NCBI GenBank assembly: GCA_965230415.1
Contig: CBDDKZ010000005.1
Location: 3,100,001 to 3,164,000 of the forward strand
Origin: CBDDKZ01 sp965230415
GTDB lineage: Bacteria; Bacteroidota; Bacteroidia; Cytophagales; JAAEPT01
Reading direction: 5' to 3'
DNA length: 64,000 bases
The notes under the pieces were generated by a model, which searched no databases, had not been told where the DNA came from, and saw only the letters and a list, made by a program, of their open reading frames with translations. The translations under genes were made by a program, and so were the position numbers. Of this stretch, positions 7,945 through 20,800 are shown piece after piece; position 1 is the stretch's first letter; every line of letters starts with the position of its first letter.

Positions 7945-10026
7945 TTAAATGAATTTTATTGCTAAACAAGTGTAGTCGTCATCTAGTTTTTGGTGCCCAC
8001 AAAAATCGTATAAATTGCTGATAATGTTACGTATTATTAAATTGGGGTCGTGTTTTGTGTTTTGGCCAAATGTTTCTCTTAGCCTTTCATATCCGTATTC
8101 TTCAGCTTGACTATTCTTAGCTTCAACTATGCCATCGGTGTATAGCAACATGATATCATTAGGTTCAAACTTCTCTTCAAGGATCTCAATATAGTTAGAA
8201 AATTCATTACTACGCAATATTCCCAGTCCTAAACCTTTGCTGTTAAATTCTTTTAACTCTTTTTTCCGATTAGAGTAAAAAAGTGTAGGGCAATGGCCTG
8301 CGCGTGCTACACTGATCGATTTAGCCTCTGAGTCAATCACATACAACGAAAGGGTTATGAATGTTTTTTTCTCCAGACAACGGCTTAGTGCATTATTGGC
8401 GCTAATTAAGATTTCATCTACCGGAAGGTCAAGCTGTATTAATCCCTGAAAAACGCCTTTGAGTTGAGCCATGTTAAACGCCGCACTTGTCCCATGTCCC
8501 GAGACATCTGCAATTACTATGGCTGTTTTTGTACGGGAGATAGTGAATGTATCATAATAATCACCACCAACTTCATCTGCCGCCTTACTAAATGCACTGA
8601 TCTGAAAGTAACTACTGTAGTCTAATGAATTTGGTAATAAACGTTGCTGAACGTTCTTGGCAATTTTAATTTCTTCTTTATAACGTTCATGTTCTAATGC
8701 CTCTGACATAAGGCGAGAGTTCTCTATGGACACACTTGCCTGGCTTACAAAGCTCGATATGATGTCTATCAATTCTTTTTCAAATCCGTCAGGAATATTT
8801 TTTATTAAACCCAGTTGTCCCAGGTATTTATTTTGAAATAGTAAGGGAACAACAAGCACTGAGCGCGCCTGTAAGGAATTAATAGATTCGGACTGTTTGA
8901 GTTTCCTCACATCAGGGAAGTGTAAGACGGTAGACTTTAAATCGTATTTGTTACGCTTTATTAGTTTTTTGATTTCAAAAATGTCGTATTTTTCTATTTG
9001 TTCGTTGATAAATGCACTGTAATTTTCTTTATTATCAACAATTTCCAACCATGCAGCATCTGCCATTACTGTACTGAAACAGGTTTCAAGCAGTACATCG
9101 TATATTTGCTCCTCCTTTTCGGTCATTTGTATTGACTGGCTTAATTTTTGAAAATTAAACACTTCGCCTAACTTCTGTTCAAAAACAGAGGACGTGGGAA
9201 AGTTGAATAAAATGACCAGCATAGAACTGATACAATAAAAAAGAATAAAGATAAATACCAGAATGATAAAAATCTTTTGAGTCAGGTCATTAACAATAAA
9301 GTGTTTTTCGAGGCTGATGTCTCCATACTTATTAGACTTGTCATACATATAGTATATGAATGTTGCTGCCATAGCCAGAATAAGAAAGATGAGTAATAGG
9401 TTGCGCCACTTTTGTTTAAAGTTAAGGTATGCAACCCACTTCATATTTAGTGATAGAATGAGTCCAATAATGGAGTAAGAAGTAATAACTGCCAGAATTA
9501 CCGGGTCCTTCAGGTGTATATTAAAGAGGTTGAGTATAAGGCTTAAATAGATGAAGTATTCATATACCTTCCAGAATAATGCCAGATTTTTGGATTTTTG
9601 ATATAAAATCATGCGCTTGAAAACATAGAATGTCTTAGCGGAGAATACAGTAATGAAAATAATGTTGAGGTTGTTAACAAAATCAATAAATACAGCGCTA
9701 TTGGTAAATCCTGGTGTGTTTCTTGGGTAGATTGCCTGTGTGGTGAGCATATGTGCTACAAACATAAGTGCACTGGAGATAAAGCCCTGCCATATTAGAT
9801 CGTTAAAGTTGAATCCTTTGAGGAGCTCTGTTTTAATGCGGTAGTATTGGAATATGAAAAGAAAAAATAGTGATAAAAAAATGCTGTCGAGAAGCGGGTT
9901 TTCAATTTCTGAAGGGAGCTGTATTTCTCTTTGTAACGCGGTGTCTTTGCTGAGGAAGGTAAAAATTCCCCAGCAAATGACACCAGAAATCAGATAAATT
10001 CTCGATATACTTTTAGTATTCAGCAT
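7945..10026 (-). CDS. Membrane-bound SpoIIE/RsbU-type PP2C serine phosphatase with GAF domain
   Basis: The 693-residue protein has an N-terminal membrane region (about 10-275, some six to seven helices), a GAF-like domain (about 300-440), a short helical linker and a PP2C-type SpoIIE phosphatase domain (about 450-693). Metal-binding motifs are present: DEVGGDYYD (484-492), DVSGHG (507-512), LLYTDGIVEA and the final DDDYTCLAI. In this family the enzyme dephosphorylates a STAS antagonist in response to signals sensed by the upstream domains. The STAS and kinase genes follow directly. It starts 8 bases after guaB ends, so the two are probably co-transcribed. The signal sensed is unknown. Confidence 0.92.
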   Translation of the reverse strand: MLNTKSISRIYLISGVICWGIFTFLSKDTALQREIQLPSEIENPLLDSIFLSLFFLFIFQYYRIKTELLKGFNFNDLIWQGFISSALMFVAHMLTTQAIYPRNTPGFTNSAVFIDFVNNLNIIFITVFSAKTFYVFKRMILYQKSKNLALFWKVYEYFIYLSLILNLFNIHLKDPVILAVITSYSIIGLILSLNMKWVAYLNFKQKWRNLLLIFLILAMAATFIYYMYDKSNKYGDISLEKHFIVNDLTQKIFIILVFIFILFYCISSMLVILFNFPTSSVFEQKLGEVFNFQKLSQSIQMTEKEEQIYDVLLETCFSTVMADAAWLEIVDNKENYSAFINEQIEKYDIFEIKKLIKRNKYDLKSTVLHFPDVRKLKQSESINSLQARSVLVVPLLFQNKYLGQLGLIKNIPDGFEKELIDIISSFVSQASVSIENSRLMSEALEHERYKEEIKIAKNVQQRLLPNSLDYSSYFQISAFSKAADEVGGDYYDTFTISRTKTAIVIADVSGHGTSAAFNMAQLKGVFQGLIQLDLPVDEILISANNALSRCLEKKTFITLSLYVIDSEAKSISVARAGHCPTLFYSNRKKELKEFNSKGLGLGILRSNEFSNYIEILEEKFEPNDIMLLYTDGIVEAKNSQAEEYGYERLRETFGQNTKHDPNLIIRNIISNLYDFCGHQKLDDDYTCLAIKFI

Positions 10027-10034
10027 TCTCTGTT

Positions 10035-11504
10035 TTAACGAGTGTAGTTAGGTGCTTCTCGCGTAATTTGAATATCGTGCGGATGACTCTCAGTAACCCC
10101 AGCAGATGTGATTTTTACAAACTTCGCCTGTTTTAGTGCTTCAATATCGGTAGACCCGCAGTAACCCATTCCTGCTTTGAGACCACCAATTAATTGATAT
10201 AGTACCTCGGAAACAGCACCTTTAAAAGGTACTCTGCCTACTATTCCTTCCGGAACCAATTTCTTTTTGTCGTCTTCACCAGCCTGGAAATAGCGGTCTT
10301 TGGAACCCTCAGTCATGGCTTCTAATGAACCCATTCCCCTATATGCTTTGAATTTACGACCTTCATAAATAATTACTTCTCCAGGTGCTTCTTCGGTTCC
10401 CGATAATAGTGATCCAATCATAACACTGCTGGCTCCGCCTGCAATTGCTTTTACCACATCGCCCGAAAAACGAATACCTCCATCGGCAATGACAGGAATA
10501 TCACTGCCATGAAGTGCTTTGGCAGCTTCAAATACTGCAGTAAGTTGAGGCATGCCTACCCCGGCGATAATTCGTGTGGTGCAAATACTTCCGGGACCTA
10601 CACCGATTTTTATCGCGTCAGCACCTGCATCGGCCAGTGCTTTAGCGGCTTCTGCGGTAGCTATATTTCCCGCTATAACATCCAGATCGACATAGTTACG
10701 CTTGATTTCTTTAAGCATATCAATAACTGCTTTTGAGTGCCCGTGCGCCGTATCTAAAGATACTACATCAACACCAGCATTTTTAAGCGCTTCAACACGT
10801 TCCAGTGTATCATGAGTCACTCCAATGGCCGCTGCTGTTCTTAAACGCCCCAATTCGTCCTTGCAGGCAAATGGACGGTCCTTTTTCTTAAGAATATCTC
10901 TGTATGTGATTAATCCTGTAAGATTATAGTCGCCATCAACAATTGGCAATTTCTCAATTTTATGTTTTTGTAATATAGACTCAGCTTCAACAAGATTAAT
11001 CCCCTCACGTGCGGTAATAATATTTTCTTTAGTCATTACCTGATTGACTTTCACAGATAGGTTTTTTTGAAACCTTAAATCCCGGTTAGTTAAAATACCC
11101 GTAAGTTTACCTGTGTTGTCAGTAATAGGAATACCCCCGATTTTGTTTTCCTTCATAATATTTAACGCATCTTCGAGTGTGGCATCCTCGTGGAGGGTTA
11201 TTGGGTCGATAATCATACCACTTTCCGAACGCTTTACTTTTCGTACTTGTTCCGCTTGTGCTGCTATGGACATGTTTTTGTGAATAACGGCAATTCCGCC
11301 CAAATGAGCCATTGATATGGCTAATTTATATTCACTCACCGTATCCATCGCCGCTGAAACGAATGGAATATTAAGCTTAATATTACGAGTTAAATAAGTG
11401 GAAGTGTCTGTGTCTCTGGGTAATATCTCAGAATAAGCTGGAAGTAACAATACGTCATCGTATGTTAGTGCTTCGAAAAGAAATTTTGAATTATCTAAGG
11501 TCAT
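10035..11504 (-). CDS. guaB: Inosine-5'-monophosphate dehydrogenase
   Basis: The 489-residue enzyme oxidises IMP to XMP with NAD+, the first committed step of GMP synthesis. It has the classic layout: a TIM barrel interrupted by a CBS pair (about 97-210), catalytic Cys308 in GVGPGSICTTR, the NAD region DTAHGHS near 251, and a flap containing YRGMGSLEAM. An upstream in-frame start at 11525 would add seven residues; ATG 11504 (MTLDNSKF) gives the normal N-terminus before the LTYDDVLLLP motif. A TACTTTTG promoter element lies 34-41 bases upstream. It is the first gene of the run leading into the partner-switching genes. Confidence 0.97.
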   Translation of the reverse strand: MTLDNSKFLFEALTYDDVLLLPAYSEILPRDTDTSTYLTRNIKLNIPFVSAAMDTVSEYKLAISMAHLGGIAVIHKNMSIAAQAEQVRKVKRSESGMIIDPITLHEDATLEDALNIMKENKIGGIPITDNTGKLTGILTNRDLRFQKNLSVKVNQVMTKENIITAREGINLVEAESILQKHKIEKLPIVDGDYNLTGLITYRDILKKKDRPFACKDELGRLRTAAAIGVTHDTLERVEALKNAGVDVVSLDTAHGHSKAVIDMLKEIKRNYVDLDVIAGNIATAEAAKALADAGADAIKIGVGPGSICTTRIIAGVGMPQLTAVFEAAKALHGSDIPVIADGGIRFSGDVVKAIAGGASSVMIGSLLSGTEEAPGEVIIYEGRKFKAYRGMGSLEAMTEGSKDRYFQAGEDDKKKLVPEGIVGRVPFKGAVSEVLYQLIGGLKAGMGYCGSTDIEALKQAKFVKITSAGVTESHPHDIQITREAPNYTR

Positions 11505-11537
11505 GGCAAATAGAATTAAGATCAACTATTTGCCGCA

Positions 11538-11545
11538 CAAAAGTA
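11538..11545 (-). promoter_or_regulatory. Putative -7 element of the guaB promoter
   Basis: On the minus strand this reads TACTTTTG, an exact match to the Bacteroidota -7 consensus TAnnTTTG, ending 34 bases before the guaB ATG. I do not see a clear TTTG -33 element at the usual spacing, so the assignment rests on the -7 match and position. Confidence 0.5.
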
Positions 11546-11741
11546 CGGTTAATTTTTTAAGATTTCAGATTTGCTTAAAGTATTTTTTACAAAAAAAGAT
11601 TTTCTATTAATATATCCTTCATTTTGAGGATGTTTGTTTAAAATACAAAAAAAAATGTGATTAGAAAAATAAAAAATTCGTCACAGTTTTTGCCGATTTC
11701 GTACTCAAAACTTAGGTATTCGTGTCAAAGTTGATTAATCC

Positions 11742-11775
11742 ATTGATTCAAAGTTGCTTGCTTGGATTAGTTTTG
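11742..11775 (+). promoter_or_regulatory. Putative promoter of the giant T9SS protein gene
   Basis: TAGTTTTG at 11768-11775 matches TAnnTTTG exactly. ATTG at 11742-11745 is a three-of-four match to the -33 TTTG, with a 22-base spacer, slightly longer than usual. Transcription would start near 11782, about 47 bases before the ATG. Confidence 0.42.
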
Positions 11776-11828
11776 TTTAATTTGTCCTTAGATATTTACC
11801 AATTCTAGCTAACCGTATTGTAATTGCT

Positions 11829-14800
11829 ATGTATATTTCCCTTTCTCAAAAACAGAATCTGTTTCTAATAATCCTGTTTGTCTTATTTTCCCGAGGACTT
11901 CGTTCTCAAGATTGCCACCCCGATTGGGGAGTCGGTGCCGGGGCTCAACAACAGAACTCCCAAATATACGGTATCGAACGGTATCAGGGAGGTCATGTCA
12001 TTGTAGGTCAATTTGAAGATTATAATAATAATCCGAGGTTAAATATTGCCATGGTCGATGAGACAGGCAAGGATATGGGCTTCAATCTTTTAGGTTCCTT
12101 CGATCCTCAAATTAATACCTTTTTCGATGTAGCGGTATTATCTACGGGCGAACTTATAGTTGTAGGTGATTTTGTACTGCACGGTAACCAGGAGTATAGA
12201 GGCGTGATAAAAATTAGACCCGATGGCCAACTCGATGAAAGTTTTCATGTGCTGGCATCAGATACTTCCAATCCCAGTAATATCTATGATGTTGATATTA
12301 CTGCCGTGGATGTTGATAACAAAGACAACATTATAATAGGCGGAGATTTTGATTTTGTAATGGGAAGTGACCAGCAAAACTACCCCAGAAATGGTGTGGC
12401 ACGTATCCACCCTGATGGTATAATTGACGAAAGTTTCGATCCTCAACAAGGTTTTGAGGGAAGTACACAACGTATCATATACGATATTAAATTAGACCTT
12501 GATGAAAATATTTATTTAGCAGGATTTTTCGATAGGTTTCAAGGTCGACCTGCTGAGTCGCTTTTGAGAATTGAGGAATCGGGTATTTTAGATACGCGTT
12601 TTCAATTGCACGATTTTGAGCCGAATCCGAATTTTCAAACCGGAGTGTTGGGAGTGAAATGCCTTGTTAGCCCTGATAACGGCGTTTTCTTCGGAGGCGC
12701 ATTTTCTGCAGTAGACAAGGAATCTTATAATGGTATTGTTAAGTTTTTGGATGACGGTTCATTGGACCCGCAATTTGACCCCGGTACTGGCATTGATGGT
12801 TTGTATGTAACAGGTCTTGAATTTAGCGATGATGGCAGCATGTTAATGGTTGGTGGTGCCTTTACATCTTACGATGGAAGATTTCACAATAATATCGTAC
12901 TAATAAGACCAGATGGAAGAGATTTAGGAATTCAGGGTGGTAGTGCCTATAATAATTATGTGTGGGATGCGGTAGCTATGCCCGATGGCTTTATCACAGT
13001 TGGACCATTTCAGCAATTTGGATGTAAACCTGCCGGTGGTATTTTAAGAATTGTTCCAGAAGATGCCCAGCCAATTGATATTTCAACAACTTATACAGCA
13101 AAACCGTTTTATTGTGAAGGCGAACGGTTCACTGTTCCTTATACCGCAAATGGAGAGTTTTGTGATGGAAATGAGTTTAGAGTACAATTGTCAGAACCAG
13201 ATGGGAGCTTTAATGTGAATTCCCCGGTTATCGGTTTTGTCCAGTCGATAGAACAAAACGGCGAAATTGATGTGGTAATTCCATTTGTCCCGTTTTCCAG
13301 TAACTATCGATTACGTCTTACATCAACATTAAATGCCGGATTTAGCCCTTCATCTACACCTTTTTCAATAGAGACAGCCAACACAACTGCGATAATCGTT
13401 GGAGATAGCCTGGTTTGTAGAGATGAAACGAGTGTTACATATAGCCTGTTTCCGGATATGAGCGGTGCTGATATCAATTGGTCGGTAGATGATGCACTAG
13501 GAATGAATATAACCTCAGGTACTAATGGCAATGAAGTTGTGGTAGACTATAGTAATTACAACGGAGGGGGAAATGTGTATGTAGACGTTACAAGACAGTG
13601 CTATGATGATTTGACAGATGACCACCTTATCGGTGTTGAGACACCTCCAAATTACCCAAGTTCAAGGGGGTTTGTAGGTTCCAGGACTGTTTGCGAAGGC
13701 CAGACAGTAACTTATTATTTGGATGATCTTTCCGGTGTAACTTATTATAACTGGAATGTTTCCGGTGGTAGCATTATTAGTGGACAGGGAACTAAAACAA
13801 TTGATGTAATTTTTGGTGCTCCTGGTTCCGCTACAATTACCTTAGTAGGTGAAAATGATTGTAATGAAGGTGGTTTTCCGATAACTGATGCCATATCTAT
13901 TGTAGGTGAACCTGTTTCTGCCATTTTTCCTGCAACGGATTCATTAAAATTATGCGACGCAGATACACTTGCTATTTATGGTAATGCACCGCTAAGCGGG
14001 CAATCCGGTGTATGGCTTTCCATTGATATGGATAATCCTGGCCAGACCCAACCGGATACCTTGTTTACCGATACCCTCTTCGCAATTTCTGACCCCGGAA
14101 GTGGATTTGGGTTGTTTATATGGTCTCTGCAAGAAGTAAATGCAGGTTGTTTTTCTAACGATACCATTTTTCTGATGAACTCGGAAGCTGATGCAGGTGG
14201 GCCTGAGTATGGTTTTTGTAGTTCTTATTTGCCAGATAGGTTAAGCCCGGATCCGTTAAATATTCCTTTCGAGACCGGGGCATGGAAAGTGTTACAAGGA
14301 AATGTGGAATTTGATAATATAAATTCAGATACAGCCAGCGTTACTGATGGAGATATTGGCGAGAATATTGTTTGTTGGTCCGTAGACAATGGCACCTGTG
14401 TTTCTTCAGACACTGTAAGCGTATTCATCGATGCAGAAGTTTTTGCAGGAAGTGATATGAATGTATGTGGAGATAGCGCGGTGTTGAATGCTACTCCTGT
14501 TGGTAGTCAAAACAATGGTGCCTGGGATGCGGGAAATACAAATTTATGGTTTTCTGATATCAATGATCCGAACGCTACCGTTTATGGCTTGCAAACCGGT
14601 CCTAATTTATTGGTGTGGAGCGTGACAATATGTAATGATCAATATTATGATACCATGCTGGTCAATGCCACTCCATACATTAATCCGAACGCCCAGATAA
14701 ACTCACAGCAAAATGTGATATGCGAAGGTGAAGACTTTACGATAGAACTTGAAGAATACAGTTCGCAAGGATCTCCTACATTCCAATGGATTTTGGATGG

Positions 14801-17800
14801 TATACCAATTCCTGGTGCTACCGGATTAACCTATAATACTAATAGCTTAAGCCCCGGAACTCATGAATTTCAGCTGGAGTTAACTCAAAACTACACTTGT
14901 TCACTAAGTGAGACGGCATTATCAAACACCTTCGAAATGACGGTTCAACCACTGGTTAACACTGCCATTACCATTGGTAAGACCCCCGCCGGATTAATAT
15001 GTCCGGGAAGCCCTCTTTCAATCGAGATTGTAAATATGCCAACATTAAGTAACTACAACTTGGTATGGTATGTAAATGGCAACCCTGTGGCCGGTTTCAG
15101 TGGTACGAGTATTGACGCTACCAATATGCAACATGGTGACCGTGTATATGTCAACCTGAGAACCTTTGATAATTGTGTGACCTCTGATTCTGTCGTTTCT
15201 AATGAGACTGCCATAAATCATATACAGCCAATAGGTAATATTGGCGCTGTGCAAGGAAACTTTAGCCCTTGTATGAATACATCCGAAACGTACAGCATTA
15301 ATCCGGTCGCAAATGCAAGTTCCTATCGATGGTATATAAACGGGCAGTTGCAAAATTCTTCAAATTCTACTTCAATTCTGGTGAGCAACATCGCAGGTGT
15401 TTTTGACATATATGTCGAAGCTTTGCACCCATGTTCTCAGCCACTTGCTTCCAATACTGTAACGGTTTCTCCAATTGACATACCTCTGGGTACATTAAGT
15501 TACGAAGGACCGAGTGTGGTATGTGAAGGTGCTCAGGATATAAGATATGAGGTCGATCAACTTACTGGTGCAACTTATTATGATTGGACATTTACTCCCG
15601 GAATTATTCAAAGTGGTGGGGGAACAAGCAATGACATTACTGTTAACTTTTCTAATCAATCAGGTAGTATTCAGGTTGCAGCTGCAAATGATTGTGGAGT
15701 AAGTAATAATCCGCTAACAATAGCTATTGAAGTATTGCCAGAAGTACTTCCGACTCTTACAATATATAACTCTGCCAGCAACGGTACTACAATTTGTGAG
15801 GGAGATGAAATCACTATTGATATTTTAAATGCCAATGACCTGGGAAACTCTCCGGTATATCAGTGGATAATGAATCAGGATATTTTGCCTAACGAGACTG
15901 CGCCATCTATCACACTATATGAATTGGAAGACAACGACCGTGTTGAACTTCAAATTGAAGTTTCATCTGAAATATGTACTTCCTCACCGATTGTATTATC
16001 CAATGCTTTGGTTTTTGATGTGGAGTCCGTTCCCGATAATGCCGGATCAATTTCAGGGCTAATCGAGGTTTGTGCGGCTAGTGAAGGTGTCGCTTATAGC
16101 ATACCCGTCGTTGCAGGTGCCAATAATTACTTTTGGAATGTGATGGGGGCAAACCTGGCAAATGGACAAGGTACTAATAGTATTGAAGTTGATTTTATGA
16201 CCAGCGATGCCCAAATTGAGGTTACTCCACGCAATACTTGTGGCGACGGAGGAAGTGCAGTAATATCCATTCCGGTTTTCAATATCAATACCGGTGCAAT
16301 TAATGGCCCCGATTCTGTAATATGTGGAGCCGATGCGGTGAGTTATTCCGTATCCGGAAATGCGCAGTCTGCTTACTCATGGTCTCTTCCTAACGGAGCA
16401 GAATTTGTAGGAGACAGCACTGCTCAGAATATTACAGTGAACTTTGCAGAATTTAATGGGTATATACGTGTCAGAGAGCTTTCTGATGGATGTGTGGGGA
16501 CTGTGAGCGAATTACGAGTAACACAAACTAATTGCGATTTAGGCGCATTTTATACATCAAGTGATGACTCCGTATGCATTGGTGATACCATCTATTTCAC
16601 TAATCTGTCGACAGGGGTAACTCCAAATTCTACCTATAATTGGGCTTTGGGTGATGGTGCGATACCTGCGAATTCAGTGAATTTTGATCCAGGGCCGGTG
16701 GTTTATAATACAGCAGGAGTGAAACAAACGCAATTGACGGTTGGAGAATCTTCTTTGTCAGATGTATATAACGCTCAGGATATTTTGGTTTTCGGCTATC
16801 CGTCTGATCCTGTGATTGAAGGGGCCGATTCTGTTTGTGCTAATGATACAATACTTTTCACCCATGATAGGAGCGGGATTCCGGGATTAACTAAATTCTG
16901 GCAGGCACCGTCCGGCGCTCAGATTATTGACGGACAAGGTACCGATACTGTATATATAGCATTTGGAGCACAAGGAGGTGCTGTGAACCTCGAGTTAACG
17001 AATCAAGGAGCCTGCTCAAGTATCCCGGGAATTTTAAATGTAACAGTCATAGGTTCACCAAACGATGCTTTGTCAATTCAGGGGCTTGTTAATTTCTGTG
17101 AAGGTGACACGGTAACTTTCACCACTAATAGGGTACCGGGAGCCACGAATTATAGTTGGTCAGTACCAGCAGGATGGACGAACCTGAATGACGCAGTTGA
17201 TACCGTTCTTCAGACTTTAGTAGGAAATGATGAAGGAATGCTTGCGGTTGTACCTGAGAATCAATGTGGGGAAGGTGAGGCTTTTGTAAGAATGGTGGCT
17301 CCACAGGTATTGCCTGAAGCTATTTCGTTAACGATAGTTGATACTGCAGTTTGTTCAGAGGCTATTAATGTAGCATATGAGTCTACCGTTAGTAATAATG
17401 CCGACAATTATGTATGGACTTTGCCTGATGGTGCTGCGATATTTAATAATGCGGATTCAAATAGTGTATTGGTGACATTCGCTGCCGCTGAAGGTTATAT
17501 TTCGGTAGCTCCACAAAGCAATTGTGGTTTGGGACCCGGGGATTCTGTTTATGTTTCTTTTAATCCTCTTCCCTCATTTAGCGCCATAGACGGACCAACG
17601 GGTGTATGTACACAAGAATTTGCTTCATATAATCTGGCAGATCTGGCGAATACCGATTCTGTATTGTGGGAAGTACGTAACGATGCATTTATAGATTATG
17701 CGTTTTATTATGCTGCTTCTATTGAATTTGGTTCTAACAACGAATGGGTGGTCGTCACTGCTTATGGGGAATGTGGCAACACAAGTGACTCATTAGCTGT

Positions 17801-20800
17801 TACAGTCAGCGACGCTATTGACCCGATTGCACAAATCTTGTGGAATGGAGATATAGCTGATGATACCTTGTTTTTATGTCCAACAGCGCCATTGACCTTG
17901 TCCCTTGATTATAACAATGCCGGTGATCAGCCGGTACTTAACTGGCTAGTTGTAGGAACGGATTTTTACATTGGTACCGAAGATACACTTACTTTAACAC
18001 CTCAGGAAATAAGCACCTTACCTGGCAATGGCATTGTAGCCCAAGTGACTTCTTCTTTAAGTTGTGCAGTCAACCCTGACGCCTTTGATACAATCTATAT
18101 GGAGTTTGGAGGTGGTTTGACAGGCGTGCAACCAGGAGCTATTTCAGGAGATACAGCGCTTTGTTTAGGTGTGCAGACCGCCCAATATCAAATTCCGGAA
18201 GTAAATGGGGCCCTAGACTATGTTTGGACAACTTCTGATACATCAATAGTTGATACTATTATATCACAAATGTATATGGCAACGGTATATTTCAAGGATA
18301 CTGGTTATGTGGACCTGAATGTGTATGCCGTCGGTGAATGTGATAGTTCTTTAAGCACATCCTTGCAAGTTCACGTAAATAATTTAGCAGCGCCTTTCGA
18401 GTTGACCGGGCCAGAGATTGTTTGTAGTGACGAAACTGGTGTGACTTACAATTTAGTAGGATTGGGTGCTGTTGATTCTGTTTCATGGCAGGTGCTGAAT
18501 GCAGGTACTGTAGATTCCTATGATTTAGGAAATGCATCTATTAGTTTCGGTGATACCAATGAGCTTATAGTAGCAACTGCATACAGTACTTGTGGTAGTT
18601 ATACCGATTCCCTCAATGTTACCGTTTCCAACGATATTCAGTTAACCGTTGATATCTTATGGAATGGCATGGTAGCAGGTGATACACTTAAGCTTTGTTC
18701 GAATAGTAATGGTATACTTTCTACAAGTATTCAAGGTGGCGGTGATTCACCGATTATCAATTGGTGGATAGTCGATACAGACAGGCTTATACAATCTGGT
18801 GACTCTTTAATTTTGGATACTACTATGATTACATTACTCAATACGGGTGGAATAGTAGTAGATGTTCAATCCTCATTAAATTGTACCGCTGGTCAATTTG
18901 CCTATGATACGCTGTTTCTGGATATTGGAAATGGTGGATTAGGAGGAATAAACCCAATAACCGGGGCCGATGAGTTATGTCTTAACCAACAGGACATGGC
19001 TGTTTATCAAATACCAGCAGTAACGGGAGCTGTGGATTACGTTTGGAGCGTATCTGATACCACTATTGTCGATTCCATCGTTGCCGATATGAATACTGCT
19101 ACGGTCTATTTCAAAGGTTCCGGAAACGTCGCGCTATCGGTGGTGGCTGTTGGTAATTGTGATACTTCTGACGCTTCAATATTAAATGTGACTATAAACA
19201 ATCCGGTGATTGATGGCATTGACGGATCTGCAGTAGTATGTTATAATAATTACATAGGATATGAAAATTACTACCTGAACACACAAGCAGTCAACTATAC
19301 TGCCACATGGAATGTGACGGGTGCATATAATTATTACCCTCAAAACGATTACGTGGAAGTTGAATACGAAGAATCAGACTTTGTTGTGGAGGTGAGCATT
19401 GAACAGAACGGATGTGTAAGTGAAACAGTATCATTGGAGGTTGCTGTGGAAGACTATTTCTTATTCGATCTATATACTGATAAAGATTCTGTTTGCAGTG
19501 AAGAAATTGTAACGATTTATACAGAAGTTTATGGGCAGGGCATGGTATGGTACAAAAATGGAGAGCGAATCGACGGCATGGATGATGTCGATTACATTGA
19601 AGTGACAGGACCGGGTGTCTATAGCCTTTTCGTTCCTAGCCTTGGATCATACGGCTGTGATGGGCAGTCAAACGAATTGCTTATTCATGAAAAAGCACCT
19701 TATGACCTGGAAATTTTAGTGGATACCACTAAACATTGCGATTCTATTACGATTAACCTGAATCCGGGTGTGAATCCTTTTGAAAGTTATGAGTGGTCTA
19801 TAGAAAATAGAATCCTTCAAGAGGGCGCAGATACTTTTTATGTGGCCACTGAAACGGCAACATATAACGTATCAGCCAGGGATACGAACAATTGTCTGGG
19901 AGAGGGAAGTATTCATTTATTAATTAACCCTTCTGAACACGTACAAATAGATCCGGTTGATATGATTGCAAACGAAATTCGTGTGGTTAATTTGGAAGAT
20001 GAATTGGGTGCCGATTTTTTCGAGGAATTTCAGATAAGTTACGTGTCACATGATGCCGGTGTATTGGGGGATGTTGAATTTGATGTGGCGAATTTTCAAT
20101 TCGAATACGAACCGCTACCTAAGATTACCGGTGTAGAAACTATTAACTACACGATGTTCTCCGATCAGTGTGGTACCTTGGAAGGTAGCTTCATTATTCA
20201 GGTAAGACCAGAAGCGAACGCCGATACACTGGAGACGCCGCCTTTGGAAGAGATAAAAATTGATATTGAAAGCCTGCTGGAAAATGATTCCTCTGATGTG
20301 AGTGTAGAACATTTTGTGGTTGTTGATTTAGGACAAGCCGATTCGGTATTTATTGATACAACAAGAGGTCTTTTATGCCTATTCTATCAACAGAGTGTCG
20401 TAGAATCGCTTGAAGAAGACATCATTTATTACCAAACTGTGAAAGACGGTGGAAGTTCTGATCTAACTCCATTGCGTATAAGCTTTATTGATGATGGTAA
20501 TAATGACTTCGCTGATCCTGAGGACTATGACGGTTGGAACATTGGAGAACTCATACCTGTTAATTTACTTTCTCCAGCGCGCGGTGGTGTAGGAGGGAAT
20601 GGAGTTAATGACTATTTCCATATTATAGGTATAGATGAACCTGATAGCCTGGGAGAACCATACCATAAAAATACACGTGTCGTTGTTTTTGACAAATTAG
20701 GTAAAATCGTTTTTGATACCGAGGACAAAGACGGGATTCGGTATAGTAATAATGATGAGTCAATTTTAGATGGTGTTGGGATTCGTTTTACCGGTCTTGA

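Larger units (their letters stand above)
11505..11828. other. Divergent intergenic region between guaB and the giant surface protein gene
   Basis: These 324 bases contain no gene I can support. They hold outward-facing promoter candidates: TACTTTTG on the minus strand at 11538-11545 and TAGTTTTG on the plus strand at 11768-11775. The middle (about 11580-11690) is very AT-rich with runs of A and T. No repeat, RNA gene or strong hairpin was seen. Confidence 0.6.

Noticed and set aside
15045..15353. Minus-strand frame of 102 codons inside the giant gene
   Set aside because: It lies wholly antisense to a strongly supported coding region and has no recognisable domain.
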